Shown here piece by piece: positions 1 through 10,037 of a DNA stretch of 64,000 nucleotides. Origin of the DNA: Chitinophaga sp. (GTDB lineage Bacteria > Bacteroidota > Bacteroidia > Chitinophagales > Chitinophagaceae); the NCBI RefSeq assembly GCF_017745275.1, contig NZ_JAGHZS010000005.1:186001-250000 (forward strand), given 5' to 3'. The notes beneath the pieces are model-generated. The model was given only the letters and a program-made list of their open reading frames with translations. It did not search any database and was not told the origin of the DNA. Position 1 is the stretch's first letter; every line of letters begins with the position of its first letter. A program made the position numbers and the translations under genes.

Positions 1-2186
1 ATGGTAAAGCTATAGGTGGCCGCGGGAGAAATGTTGCCGAGATTATCTTTCGCTTTCACCACGAAAGTATAGTGGCCGTAAGGAAGATTGGTATATTCTT
101 TTTCCGTTTTAAGCGTCCATTCGCCGGGTTGCTTATCGAACCCAGACAACTGGTAACTGTAGGTGATATTATTTCCCTGCTCAGCAGCAGGAGCGGTATA
201 TTCAAAATGAAAGCTACTATAGGTATGCGACAACATAGCTTCCTGTGCAGGTTGGGCGGTATAGCCACCAAAAAGTAAAGTATCTTTTTTCCCAGTGGCT
301 TTTATTTGTCCAAGCAGTACGGATAATCCACCAGGGTAGCTATTGTACTTTTTGTAATTAAGATGATAAATACCTTTATCGCCTGCAAAGAAAATATTCT
401 CTTTATTGTAGGGATAGATGAATGGAAACCCGCTGGTAATTTTTCCTTCCAGTTCGGGAAACCAGGTAACGTTGTTACGCGCGGCGTTGATGACACCCGT
501 TTTTTTCTCTGATACCAGCCAGATATTACCACTGCTGTCTTCCGTAAGATATTGTACGAGGCGTTTTTTTAACAGGGGATACAGGGAGGGAGAAGGAATG
601 AAATGTTGTGTTTGATCGTCGTATTCATAGATCCCCTGTGCGGTGCCTGCCACTATTTTATTACCGATACGGAATACATAATTGTTATTGTTGGCAGGAA
701 GCCCATCTTTTTGTGTAAACAACTGCGCATGTATAGTTGTATCATTTTGAAGGGTGAGCTGGTACACTCCCCGGTAGGGGTGCGACGACCAGAGCCGGTT
801 TTTATTGTCCACGGCGAGGAAACGCAGTGTTTCAGATAAACCGTTGATATGCCTGACAACAGGCGTAGGATGGAATTGGATGGTGGACAGGCCATTATAA
901 GTGCCTGCGATGATGTTGTTGCCCATAGGCAGGTATAGCCAGCAGCCCACGTCTTTCAGGATGGGAAATGCTTTATTCTCCCTGATCTCAAAAGTACCAT
1001 CCTGGTGGGCCATTAATAATCGCTGTGCAATAGCAGAGAGATGCCATATCTGCCCTTTGGTATTGGCTACCTGTTGAAAGCTTCCTTTAGAAAAGCTAAT
1101 GTCGGTGGTGCTATCCAATGCGCTGCTGTACAAGCCATCAGAGGTGCCGATATATAACCGGTGATTAAATACCTGGGCGGCATAGGTAGTAACAGAATTG
1201 TGTTTGTCAGGCAGAATTTGTTTGATGGCGGTGTTGTAGCGGATTTGGTCAATACCATTGTCCAGCGCCAGCCAGATATTTTGTTGGGGATCGCAGAACA
1301 GCCTGAGTACATTATTATTTTGCAATCCTTCTTCGATACTAAATTGCTGGATCACTTTTCCATTGGTTCCATCTATGATATAGCTACCTTTTGAAAATGT
1401 ACCAATGGCCAGTTGCCCCTGGCGCATGGCGATGGCACAGTAAATACGGCTGGTGTGGAATATCTCGTCGGCGGAAGTGTGAAAAGGGATCAGTTGCTGG
1501 TGGCTGACTTTAAAAAGGCCATTTTTTTGGGTGGCAAGCAGCAGGGTATCTTCTTTTTCCTGCAGGATGGCCGTTATCATCAATTGTTGCCCGCCGGTTT
1601 GCGCACATATGCTTTGCCATTTGCCGTTGGTGAGTTTAACGAGTCCCTGTTGGTGGTCCTGGGCATACAGTCCATAAGGCGTGCTGGCCATGATCTTCCA
1701 TTCCCAGGGAGCATTGTATACCTGTATCTGCTGATGGCGGTATTCAAAGATTTTAGTGTTGCTTCTGAAATAAACACCATTGTTGTATAAAGCAATATTC
1801 CAGATATCCGCAAATTGTGTTTGACCAGCAGGAATATTTTTTTTGAGAGAAGTATAAACAAGTATGCCGTTGTTGTCAGGATAAAAATAGCCGAATTCAT
1901 CTTGTGCGCCAACATAAATACGTCCATCAGGCGCTACTTTCACTGCACGCACACAGGTATTGTTGGGCATGTGATACAGGTGCCAGTAGTTTCCGTTGAA
2001 AGTGATGAGTCCTTCATTATTTGCAAAGTACAGGATGCCACGGCTATCCATGTCTATATCCCAGGTTTGTCCGTTGCCCTGGTACTGCGCTTTGTTGTAA
2101 TTAATAACAGGAGGCAGGCCAATGGTATTTTGTGCACAGAGCAGGTGAGCATGGAATATACAGGCCAGTAACAGGAAATACCTCAT
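1..2186 (-). CDS. Propeller/Y_Y_Y-domain sensor regulator (3' end outside window)
   Basis: The minus strand is open without a stop from an ATG at 2186 to the left edge, about 728 codons, so the C-terminus is missing. An N-terminal signal peptide (MRYFLLLACIFHAHLLCAQ) is followed by repeated short blades of the two-component-regulator propeller type (for example GRIYVGAQDEFGYF, NIWLALDNGIDQIRY, NIWLVSEKKTGV). Near the left edge there is a Y_Y_Y domain (ITYSYQLSGFDKQPGEW, YGHYTFVVKAKDNLGNIS). Known family members sense ligands in the periplasm and signal through a membrane helix to a LuxR-type HTH or a histidine kinase; which one applies here is outside the window. It diverges from GH5 and GH16 glucanase genes, so control of beta-glucan use is a reasonable inference. 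Confidence 0.85.
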   Translation of the reverse strand, partial: MRYFLLLACIFHAHLLCAQNTIGLPPVINYNKAQYQGNGQTWDIDMDSRGILYFANNEGLITFNGNYWHLYHMPNNTCVRAVKVAPDGRIYVGAQDEFGYFYPDNNGILVYTSLKKNIPAGQTQFADIWNIALYNNGVYFRSNTKIFEYRHQQIQVYNAPWEWKIMASTPYGLYAQDHQQGLVKLTNGKWQSICAQTGGQQLMITAILQEKEDTLLLATQKNGLFKVSHQQLIPFHTSADEIFHTSRIYCAIAMRQGQLAIGTFSKGSYIIDGTNGKVIQQFSIEEGLQNNNVLRLFCDPQQNIWLALDNGIDQIRYNTAIKQILPDKHNSVTTYAAQVFNHRLYIGTSDGLYSSALDSTTDISFSKGSFQQVANTKGQIWHLSAIAQRLLMAHQDGTFEIRENKAFPILKDVGCWLYLPMGNNIIAGTYNGLSTIQFHPTPVVRHINGLSETLRFLAVDNKNRLWSSHPYRGVYQLTLQNDTTIHAQLFTQKDGLPANNNNYVFRIGNKIVAGTAQGIYEYDDQTQHFIPSPSLYPLLKKRLVQYLTEDSSGNIWLVSEKKTGVINAARNNVTWFPELEGKITSGFPFIYPYNKENIFFAGDKGIYHLNYKKYNSYPGGLSVLLGQIKATGKKDTLLFGGYTAQPAQEAMLSHTYSSFHFEYTAPAAEQGNNITYSYQLSGFDKQPGEWTLKTEKEYTNLPYGHYTFVVKAKDNLGNISPAATYSFT

Positions 2187-2363
2187 CGAAAGCGTTTTAC
2201 TAAAAGTATCATTTTTTGTTGAAGTAGGGTAGTAGTAGGGGTGATCCATTCATAATCAATGCAATAAATGATTTTGAAGTAGAGATGACGTAGCTGGAAA
2301 AGTTACTTTTTCCGTTTTAATATAGATCTTGGAATCCTCATTATTTTCACAAATGATATTGTT

Positions 2364-4094
2364 ATGATGCTGAAATTCCACGTATTGGCACTCATTTTTT
2401 TAATGGTATGCATAAGGTATACTAACGGGCAGGGCTACCTGAAAACGAAGGGAACCATTATTGTTAACGACCAAAATGAAAAAGTGATCCTCCGGGGTAT
2501 GGGATTGGGTGGCTGGATGTTGCAGGAAGGATACATGTTCCGGCTGGGTAACATCGGGCAACAATATAAGATCCGGGCAAAAATCCAGGAACTGGTGGGG
2601 CCGGAAAGAACGGAGGCATTTTATGAAGCATGGCTGAACAACCATACCACCAAAGCTGATATTGATTCCCTGGCGGCGTGGGGATTTAACTCCGTTCGGC
2701 TGCCAATGCACTTTAACCTATATACGTTACCGGTAGCGTCAGAGCCGGTGGCCGGGCAAAATACCTGGCTGGAAAAAGGGTTCGTTTTAACCGATAGTTT
2801 ACTGCAATGGTGTAAGGCCAATCACCTGTACCTCATACTGGATCTGCATGCTACGCCCGGAGGGCAGGGAAACGATTTGCCTATTTCCGACAGGCACCCC
2901 GAACAACCGTCTCTCTGGGAAAGCGAAGCAAACCGTTATAAAACCATTGCCCTGTGGCGGAAGCTGGCAGAACGTTATGCCAACGAGCCCTGGATTGGCG
3001 GATACGATATTATCAATGAGCCGAACTGGGGATTTGAAGATACAGCTGATACCCGTGGTATGAAAGAAGCCAAAAATATTCCGCTAAAGCAGTTGATGCA
3101 GGATATCACCAAAGCGATCCGGGAAGTAGATAAAAAGCATATCATTATTATAGAGGGAAATGGATTTGGCAATAATTACAATGGCATCCTGCCTGCCTGG
3201 GATGATAACATGGTATTGAGCTTTCATAAGTACGGCAATTTCACGGATGTATCTACCATCCGGCATTTCCTGGAACTGCGCGAACAATACCAGGTACCGC
3301 TTTGGTTGGGAGAATCGGGAGAGAATTCCAATAACTGGTATACACATACCATTGGCATGGTGGAAGGACAGGATATTGGTTGGGCATGGTGGCAGTTGAA
3401 GAAAATGGGCAGTAACCAGCCATTGGAAATACCGGCACCTGCAGGCTATTCGGCTATCCTGGAGTATTGGAATGGCAAAGGCCCGGCGCCAACGCCCGAT
3501 GTGGCCTGGGAAACGCTGCAGGAATTGGTACGTAATACAAGGATCGATCATAATATTTATCATAAAGATGTTACCGATGCTATGTTCCGGCAGGTATATT
3601 CCACGGAAACCATTCCTTTTAAGGCGCATGTGATAAAAGATAAAGCCGTGATCCAGGCAGTAGATTATGATTTAGGAAGAAATTTATCTGCTTATGCCGA
3701 CATGGATACAGCCAGTTATCACTATACACCGGGGGTAAATACACAAGGCAACCGGGGATACACCTGGCGTAATGACGGGGTGGACATTCAAAAAGACGGA
3801 AACGACTTTGTGGTATTCCATATAGAAAATGGTGAGTGGCTGCAATATACGGCCACCGTTACAGCGGCAGGCGTTTATACGCTGCGGGTAAGGCTGGATG
3901 GTGACAATGGCCGTTTTAATATCATTGACAACGGTAAAACATTGGCTGCCGACATCGCCGTTCCTGCCAATACAAAAGGATGGCAAACGGTGGAACTCAA
4001 GAATATTCAACTGGCGCAGGGTACGCATCAATTGCGTATCCGCTTTTCAGCAGGGGTAGATCGCTTTAGCGCGATCACTTTTGCAAAGCAATAG
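2364..4094 (+). CDS. Secreted GH5 family glucanase with C-terminal beta-sandwich (CBM-like) module
   Basis: Predicted to hydrolyse a beta-glucan outside the cytoplasm (576 aa). A signal peptide ends near TNG-QGYL. The catalytic barrel spans about residues 25-370 with the GH5 landmarks: acid/base Glu219 in DIINEPNW and nucleophile Glu317 in WLGESGENS. The start of the mature region (LRGMGLGGWMLQEGYMF) is typical of exo-glucanase-like GH5 enzymes. Residues about 430-576 form a separate region ending in a CBM6/CBM35-like sandwich (WLQYTATVTAAGVYTLRVR, then FNIIDNGKTL). It is followed by a GH16 glucanase and diverges from a propeller sensor, suggesting a local beta-glucan locus. Substrate (1,3-, 1,4- or 1,6-glucan) cannot be decided from sequence alone. 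Confidence 0.88.
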   Translation: MMLKFHVLALIFLMVCIRYTNGQGYLKTKGTIIVNDQNEKVILRGMGLGGWMLQEGYMFRLGNIGQQYKIRAKIQELVGPERTEAFYEAWLNNHTTKADIDSLAAWGFNSVRLPMHFNLYTLPVASEPVAGQNTWLEKGFVLTDSLLQWCKANHLYLILDLHATPGGQGNDLPISDRHPEQPSLWESEANRYKTIALWRKLAERYANEPWIGGYDIINEPNWGFEDTADTRGMKEAKNIPLKQLMQDITKAIREVDKKHIIIIEGNGFGNNYNGILPAWDDNMVLSFHKYGNFTDVSTIRHFLELREQYQVPLWLGESGENSNNWYTHTIGMVEGQDIGWAWWQLKKMGSNQPLEIPAPAGYSAILEYWNGKGPAPTPDVAWETLQELVRNTRIDHNIYHKDVTDAMFRQVYSTETIPFKAHVIKDKAVIQAVDYDLGRNLSAYADMDTASYHYTPGVNTQGNRGYTWRNDGVDIQKDGNDFVVFHIENGEWLQYTATVTAAGVYTLRVRLDGDNGRFNIIDNGKTLAADIAVPANTKGWQTVELKNIQLAQGTHQLRIRFSAGVDRFSAITFAKQ

Positions 4095-4360
4095 CTGGTG
4101 TTAACTGCCGGATTTTGAAGATGTGAAAAGCAGGGCAGAAGGTTGTGTAACGCTACATTCATGGTTTTCCTGTCCTCTTTTTGCATCTCTCAAAATATTG
4201 GAATACCCATCTGGCAAAGGTTTTTAGCCCGACGTACATTTGACGTAGCCCTAAATTTTGTTACCCACCCAACAAGCTGCAAATTTATGCCACTTGATAA
4301 AATGATTCCACGTAGATCCATTAACCCGTATTTGTTCACCTTCATTTAATTGTAAATTCC

Positions 4361-5578
4361 ATGAAAACAAAATTGTTAATCGTTGGCGTAGGTGCTTGCC
4401 TGTTAGCCAGCATCACTATTTCCTCCTGTACTAAAGAGGCAAAGAAAACAACATCACCGGAAACCCTGAAAACTAAACCTGCAGCAGTGGTGCAGGCAGT
4501 AGCTGCTGCTTACCAGTTGATTTGGTCAGATGAATTTGACGGCAACAGCGTTAACACCTCCAAATGGTCTTTTGAAACCGGTCCGGGTGTTAATAATGAG
4601 AAGCAATATTACCAGGCGGCCAATGCATCCGTGAGCAATGGTAACCTGGTGATTACGGCTAAGAAACAAAGCGTCAACGGCTGGGCGTATACCTCTGCCC
4701 GTATGAATACTGCCGGGCATTTTACCACGAAATATGGCCGCATAGAAGCGCGTATTAAACTGGCTTCCGGCCAGGGATTATGGCCTGCTTTCTGGATGCT
4801 GGGCAACAACATTGGTTCGGTAGGCTGGCCCAAATGCGGCGAAATTGATATTATGGAGCAGGTAAATACCAGTAACACCATCTATGGTACCATTCACTGG
4901 GATGCCAACGGACATGTTTCCTATGGAGGTACTACCAGTACCACTATTACAGATTATCACGTATATGCGGTAGAGTGGGATGCCAGTGCGATCCGCTGGT
5001 ATGTGGATGGCAATCAATATGCTACGGCGAATATCCTGAATAATATCAACAGCACCGAGGAGTTTCACAACGACTTCTTCATTATCCTGAATATGGCCGT
5101 GGGAGGCGATTTTCCGGGCCAAACGATTGATGAAAGCAAGTTGCCGGCGAATATGTACGTGGATTATGTACGGGTGTACTCCATGACCAATAGCGGTGGC
5201 ACTGCACCAGTGGGTAGTACCATTACGCTGAAAGGCTTTAACAACGCCTACGTAAGTGGAGAAAATGGTACCCAGCCGATGACCTGCAACAGGGCTACTG
5301 CACAGGCCTGGGAACAATTTGCGGTGGAAGATGCCGGCGGTGGAAAAGTGGCATTGAAAAGCCAGGGTAAGTATGTATCGTCCGAAAACGGCGTAAACCC
5401 TATTACGTGTAACCGTACCAGTGTGGGCGACTGGGAAAAGTTCGACTGGATAGTGAATTCGGACGGTTCTGTCTCTCTAAGGGGCAATAATGGCAAATAT
5501 ATATCGTGTGAAAACGGCACACAGGCCATGACCTGCAATCGCGCTACAATTTCCGGATGGGAAGCATTCCGGTATTGA
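4361..5578 (+). CDS. GH16 beta-glucanase lipoprotein with fascin-like beta-trefoil
   Basis: Predicted endo-beta-glucanase (laminarinase/lichenase type), 405 aa. The N-terminus has a lipoprotein signal (LASITISSC, lipid on the Cys), so it is probably membrane anchored. The GH16 domain (about residues 50-280) begins LIWSDEFDG and has the catalytic EIDIME motif at residues 161-166 (Glu161 nucleophile, Asp163, Glu166 acid/base). The C-terminal 120 residues are three similar ~40-aa units, each with Y(V/I)S.ENG..(P/A)(M/I)TCNR and a W-E-x-F ending: a fascin/RICIN-like beta-trefoil, presumably carbohydrate binding. It lies 266 bp after the GH5 gene on the same strand and is followed by a strong terminator. 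Confidence 0.9.
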   Translation: MKTKLLIVGVGACLLASITISSCTKEAKKTTSPETLKTKPAAVVQAVAAAYQLIWSDEFDGNSVNTSKWSFETGPGVNNEKQYYQAANASVSNGNLVITAKKQSVNGWAYTSARMNTAGHFTTKYGRIEARIKLASGQGLWPAFWMLGNNIGSVGWPKCGEIDIMEQVNTSNTIYGTIHWDANGHVSYGGTTSTTITDYHVYAVEWDASAIRWYVDGNQYATANILNNINSTEEFHNDFFIILNMAVGGDFPGQTIDESKLPANMYVDYVRVYSMTNSGGTAPVGSTITLKGFNNAYVSGENGTQPMTCNRATAQAWEQFAVEDAGGGKVALKSQGKYVSSENGVNPITCNRTSVGDWEKFDWIVNSDGSVSLRGNNGKYISCENGTQAMTCNRATISGWEAFRY

Positions 5579-5598
5579 ATTTTTAGGGTGATGGATCC

Positions 5599-5631
5599 GG
5601 GCTGGCTGTTTTTACAGCCGGCCCTTTTTTT
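5599..5631 (+). terminator. Rho-independent terminator after GH16 gene
   Basis: An 11-bp GC-rich stem (5599-5609 with 5614-5624, one G-U pair) has a 4-base loop and is followed by seven T residues. It lies 20 bases after the GH16 stop. Confidence 0.9.
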
Positions 5632-5651
5632 AGGCCCACATAATAAGTTTA

Positions 5652-5679
5652 TTGATTAGTAAAAATGAATATATATTTG
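5652..5679 (+). promoter_or_regulatory. Bacteroidetes-type promoter of the M43 protease gene
   Basis: A perfect TAnnTTTG element (TATATTTG, 5672-5679) has a TTG at 5652-5654 upstream (17-base gap). The ATG is 23 bases further on, giving a short leader. The match is to the known Bacteroidetes sigma-factor consensus; activity is inferred. Confidence 0.5.
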
Positions 5680-5702
5680 TGCATCGTTAATATCTGTCGT
5701 CG

Positions 5703-8700
5703 ATGCATTTGCCAGCTTTGAAAAACCTCAGCGTATCGCTATTGCTATGCCTCTTATTGCCTGTTGTCTTAAAAGCACAGGAAGGAATGCCTGCTACTGT
5801 TCGCGCCTGCGGCGTAGACGCCTTACAGGAGTTATGGCGCAAAGACGCTTCTTTCCTGGCCCGGGAACGGGCTATTGACCAGGCCATCTTACAAAAACAA
5901 TATGTCCGTATACCGGGAGCACCACGGCAAGCCCCGGGAACCGTTATTTTACCGGTAGTATTTCACATTATCAATGAAGATCCCACGGCATATACGGATG
6001 CAGAGATCATAGCGGCCCTGAAGCTCTTAAATGACGCCTACGGTGCCACTGGTGCATTTACCGGCGCCCGTACCGATACCAAAATCCAGTTTTGCCTGGC
6101 CCAAACAGCACCTGATGGTGGTAAAACTACCGGCATTGTGCGGGTCCATTCCTATTTATCAGACTTTGACAATGAAATGGAAGGCGGGGATCTGACCGCC
6201 CTTGGCAGATGGGATCCCAGCCGGTATGTAAACATCTGGGTGGTAAAGGATATTAAGTCGGAGTATATGCAAAGCTTTTCCTGTGGCCAATGGACCCGCC
6301 TGAAAATGGGCGGCTATGCCAGTGCAGGCGGTGATATTGTGGTGGCCGGCGTTGGCGTGGGCTTATTGGCGCATGAAATGGGACACTACCTGAGTCTGTT
6401 GCATACTTTCGGTAACCAGGATTGTAAAAATGATGATTGTTTGGTAGATGGAGATAAGGTGTGTGATACACCGCCGGAGAAGACCATTACCGGTGGCTAT
6501 GCCTGTAGTGTACCCCAAAATTCCTGCAGCACAGATACATTGTCGGGTTTCACCGTAGACGTGCCGGATCTCCCGGATAACTTTATGGATTACGGGCAGG
6601 GAACAGGTTGTATATTATCTTTTACGGCGGGGCAGGCCACGCGTATGCATGATTTTATAGACGTGGCTTTAGCCGGGATGCTGACCAGCACTGTTTGTAA
6701 CCAGCCCTGTGCCGATAATATCATCGCTGGTTTTACCAAAGATAAAGATTACCCGGTCATAGGAGATGTAGTTACTTTTACCAGTACCAGTACCGGCGGA
6801 AATACTTATCAGTGGCTGGTAGACGGCGTACCCGCCGGTAATGGTCCTACTATGCAGCTGACCGTTACTGCAAAGAAGAATTATGCCGTTACCTTGCGTG
6901 TATCCAATACCGGTAGTTCCTGTTTTGTTACTGCCGATGACATGGTGCCGGTGAGTTGTGGTGTGGTAGCCCGTTTCTGGCCCAGTAAAAGAGTGATTGC
7001 ATCCAAAGACAATATTCAACTGGACAGTGTTTATTTTAATAATCGTTCCCGCAACGCCACCAGCTGGAGCTGGTTGATGAGTAACGACAAGGGGATGACG
7101 GAGCAGGTGATCAGTACCGATGAACAGTTGAAGTATGTTTTTAAGATACCCGGAATCTACCATGTTCGTTTAGCCGCTACCGATGGGCATTGTTTTGACA
7201 CTACCAATATGGTACAAATCAGGGTTGATGATCCTACGGCGGACGGCGCAGTGTATGTTACCAGGATAGAATGCTATCAGCAAACCAAAGTTAAAGTCAC
7301 ATTCTATGCCCACAATTTTGGTTACCAAACGATTCCTAAAAATACACCGGTCACTTTTTATGATGGAGATCCGCGGGTAGCAGGTACGCAGAAATTAACC
7401 ACCTGGCCGTTATCGGAAGATATTCCCGGGAAATGTTCCACTGGCTGGCTATCGGCGGTAGTAGACGCCGGACGCGCAGGTATAGATACACTTGGTGTGG
7501 TGCTGAATGATGATGGTTCGGCTTTGCCGCCCACCTTCACCAATACCACCGTGGTGGAAACAAATTATGCTAACAATATCAGTGTAAAGCATGGCTTTAA
7601 ATTCAAGGTAGCTTTAGATCCGGCGGAATATACACTCACACCGGAACAGCAGGTAGTGTTGAAACCCAAAGGTGCCAATGGTACCATACAAAGTGGCAAA
7701 TGGACGGGTGATTATCTTAGTTGTAGCAACTGTGTGGATGCTACCTTTACGGCGCCTTACCGAAAAGATACCGTAACTACTGTACAGGTGCTGGCTTATA
7801 CACAGAATGCCTGCTACGATAGCACCACCGCCAAAATACATATTCCTGTTGTAGATGATTATACCGTGCAGATGAAAAACGTTGATTGCGCCAGCGGCAA
7901 TAATTTACATGTGGATTTTTCGCTGTGTAATTTATACAGTAAAGGAAATATCCCTGCACAGCTAACGGTATCATTTTATGACCGGTCGCCGGCTGATCCT
8001 GCCGCTGTATTGCTAAGTAATAGTTTTATCACCCCGTTGCAGAGTGCAACAGCCTGTGCAGATTATGGCAGTTATATCAAGCAAACCAACACCGGCGATA
8101 TATATGCCATTGTGAACCGGGATCGCACAGTGCATCCACCGGAAACGGGATTGAATGAAGCCCGTTTTGATAATAATACACATCGTTGGCAGTACCAGGT
8201 GCCAGCTGTATCTATGTTCCCTAAGGACTCTATAGTAATCCGGAAAGCCGCTTTCCCGCTGTATTATAAAACGACCGCTTTTACACCCGCCGGTATTTTA
8301 TGGTCAAACGATGACGCCTATACGCTGAGTTGTTATACTTGTCCGGAACCGCAGGCGAAGATGAAAGACAGTGCTTTTGTGAGTGTGCAGTTGACGAATA
8401 AATATGGCTGTGTGGTAAAGGATAAACAGTATGTGCGCATTTACCCGCCTGACTTTACCATTGATCTGCAGAAAGCAGAATGTTATGATAACGGGCATGT
8501 GCTGGTAAACTTTAAAATATGCACCAACAATGGATACGACAGCATTCATTCCGGCGTACCGGTGTCTTTTTATAATGGAGATCCCGGCAATGAGCGTACT
8601 GTTTTATTGTCGCCGTTATTTTATACCCCTGTAACCGCAGGTGTTTGTTATGATTTTACAACGTTATTAAGCGCTCCCAATAGCGATGCTATTGCGGCGG

Positions 8701-9314
8701 TTGTGAATAAGCAAAAGGACTTCGTGAAGGATGAAACGGACTATACCAACAACCAGTCGGACCTGTTGTATACGCCTTTTACTGTCAGTTTGCGTCCTTC
8801 ATTGATTGAGTTGCCCCGGCCTGCCGCGGTGAATCTGCATGCGTTAGTGGAAGGCGGCCCTGCCACTTCTTATGCATGGACACCTGCCACTGGCTTATCA
8901 TGTACTGCCTGTGCGTGGCCGGTAGCCAATACGGCTTCGTCTATGCGCTATACCGTGACTGCGGGTAACCAGTATTACTGCACAGATACGGCGTCGGTGT
9001 ATATTAAAACATCTGTGGCGGCAGGGATTACTATGCCGAATGCTTTTACGCCTAATGGCGATGGACAGAACGATTGGTTTTACGTGATTGGTGGCTGGGA
9101 TATCAAACAGATAAGAGACTTCAGCATTTATAACCGCGTCGGTAATAAGATATTTGAAATGCATAATACACCTGCAAACGACAGGAGTTACGGATGGGAC
9201 GGTAACATCAAAGGGCAGCCAGCACCTATTGGTACCTACGTGTATATGGCAACGGTAGAGTATCTGGATGGTACCACTCAGTTGGTGAAAGGTGTGGTGA
9301 CACTGATCCGTTAA
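5703..9314 (+). CDS. Secreted M43-type zinc metalloprotease with PKD/CARDB-like domains and gliding C-terminal domain
   Basis: Predicted extracellular metalloprotease (1203 aa) of the pappalysin/cytophagalysin M43 family. A signal peptide ends near LKAQ. The zinc motif HEMGHYLSLLH has ligands His224, His228 and His234 and catalytic Glu225; the usual Gly of HExxHxxGxxH is Ser231. A Cys-rich loop and a Met-turn (NFMDYG) follow, as in the family. Residues about 340-500 are two PKD-like domains, then several repeated CARDB-like domains (VSFYNGDP-type strands recur three times). The last ~90 residues, from MPNAFTPNGDGQNDWF, are the gliding-motility C-terminal (CHU_C / T9SS type B) domain. Export by the type IX system is inferred. 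The stop is one base from the convergent MgtC gene. Confidence 0.9.
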   Translation: MHLPALKNLSVSLLLCLLLPVVLKAQEGMPATVRACGVDALQELWRKDASFLARERAIDQAILQKQYVRIPGAPRQAPGTVILPVVFHIINEDPTAYTDAEIIAALKLLNDAYGATGAFTGARTDTKIQFCLAQTAPDGGKTTGIVRVHSYLSDFDNEMEGGDLTALGRWDPSRYVNIWVVKDIKSEYMQSFSCGQWTRLKMGGYASAGGDIVVAGVGVGLLAHEMGHYLSLLHTFGNQDCKNDDCLVDGDKVCDTPPEKTITGGYACSVPQNSCSTDTLSGFTVDVPDLPDNFMDYGQGTGCILSFTAGQATRMHDFIDVALAGMLTSTVCNQPCADNIIAGFTKDKDYPVIGDVVTFTSTSTGGNTYQWLVDGVPAGNGPTMQLTVTAKKNYAVTLRVSNTGSSCFVTADDMVPVSCGVVARFWPSKRVIASKDNIQLDSVYFNNRSRNATSWSWLMSNDKGMTEQVISTDEQLKYVFKIPGIYHVRLAATDGHCFDTTNMVQIRVDDPTADGAVYVTRIECYQQTKVKVTFYAHNFGYQTIPKNTPVTFYDGDPRVAGTQKLTTWPLSEDIPGKCSTGWLSAVVDAGRAGIDTLGVVLNDDGSALPPTFTNTTVVETNYANNISVKHGFKFKVALDPAEYTLTPEQQVVLKPKGANGTIQSGKWTGDYLSCSNCVDATFTAPYRKDTVTTVQVLAYTQNACYDSTTAKIHIPVVDDYTVQMKNVDCASGNNLHVDFSLCNLYSKGNIPAQLTVSFYDRSPADPAAVLLSNSFITPLQSATACADYGSYIKQTNTGDIYAIVNRDRTVHPPETGLNEARFDNNTHRWQYQVPAVSMFPKDSIVIRKAAFPLYYKTTAFTPAGILWSNDDAYTLSCYTCPEPQAKMKDSAFVSVQLTNKYGCVVKDKQYVRIYPPDFTIDLQKAECYDNGHVLVNFKICTNNGYDSIHSGVPVSFYNGDPGNERTVLLSPLFYTPVTAGVCYDFTTLLSAPNSDAIAAVVNKQKDFVKDETDYTNNQSDLLYTPFTVSLRPSLIELPRPAAVNLHALVEGGPATSYAWTPATGLSCTACAWPVANTASSMRYTVTAGNQYYCTDTASVYIKTSVAAGITMPNAFTPNGDGQNDWFYVIGGWDIKQIRDFSIYNRVGNKIFEMHNTPANDRSYGWDGNIKGQPAPIGTYVYMATVEYLDGTTQLVKGVVTLIR

Positions 9315-9315
9315 A

Positions 9316-9987
9316 TCAGTTGTTCCAGATCACCTGTTTAACGCCTTCATCTGTTTGTATGTCTGCGATGAGTTTGCCAACAAGGGCTTTATCCATGCTT
9401 TTGAAACGAATGATAATATAGAACAGGCTATCGGCTTGTTCTATATTGCAGGACATAATATTGAGGGCGGTGTTTTGAAAGAGTTTATCTACTACTTCCA
9501 GTGATTTGCTTCTTTCCTGTGTGATAATACGAATGCTTTTTTGTTCGAACCGCGAAAGAAATTTTTTCTCTATAGGCTGGAGTAACCAGAGAATGACAAT
9601 AGCAATGGCGGTGGCGATAAATGCCGCTGCGTATAAACCTCCGCCGGTGGCCAGCCCGATGGCAGCTACCGTCCACAATCCTGCAGCAGTAGTAAGCCCT
9701 CTGATTACGCCTTCTTTCAAAAATAAAATAGTACCCGCACCGATAAATCCAATTCCACTGATGACTTGTGCTGCCACCCTGGAAGGATCCAGTACTACAT
9801 TGGAAGTACTTAATACATCAGCGAAACCGTAAGCAGACACGATCATAGTAAGGGCGGCGCCCACCGCTACCATCATATGAGTTCTCAGGCCGGCGGCCCA
9901 ATCCTTGCGCTCTCTTTCCAGTCCTATTATACCACCGAAAATTGCTGCCAGCGCTAATCGTTGTAATATTTCTGTCCAGGGTATCAT
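9316..9987 (-). CDS. MgtC/SapB family inner-membrane protein
   Basis: A 223-aa protein with the MgtC/SapB signature IFGGIIGLERERKDWAAGL near the N-terminus and four to five hydrophobic helices over residues about 1-140 (for example MVAVGAALTMIVSAYGF and VISGIGFIGAGTILFLKEG). The C-terminal ~80 residues form a small soluble domain of alternating strands and helices. Family members affect magnesium limitation, ATP synthase or intracellular survival in some species; the role in free-living Bacteroidota is unclear. The neighbouring genes on both sides are unrelated, so context gives no further hint. It diverges from the hydrolase gene at 10091. Confidence 0.88.
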   Translation of the reverse strand: MIPWTEILQRLALAAIFGGIIGLERERKDWAAGLRTHMMVAVGAALTMIVSAYGFADVLSTSNVVLDPSRVAAQVISGIGFIGAGTILFLKEGVIRGLTTAAGLWTVAAIGLATGGGLYAAAFIATAIAIVILWLLQPIEKKFLSRFEQKSIRIITQERSKSLEVVDKLFQNTALNIMSCNIEQADSLFYIIIRFKSMDKALVGKLIADIQTDEGVKQVIWNN

Positions 9988-10037
9988 GCTACTAATTTAC
10001 GCAATAATGTGCGGTTATTATTTCAGTCGTATAGGCG

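Noticed and set aside
3084..3629. 181-codon open frame on the minus strand within the GH5 gene
   Set aside because: It lies opposite a strong GH5 frame with catalytic motifs and has no protein-like pattern; similar shadow frames occur opposite most long genes here, for example 4778-5317 and 16030-16602.
5215..5575. CRISPR-like repeat array
   Set aside because: The periodicity (~120 bases) is of protein repeats in a GH16 gene; DNA units are divergent and no spacers exist.
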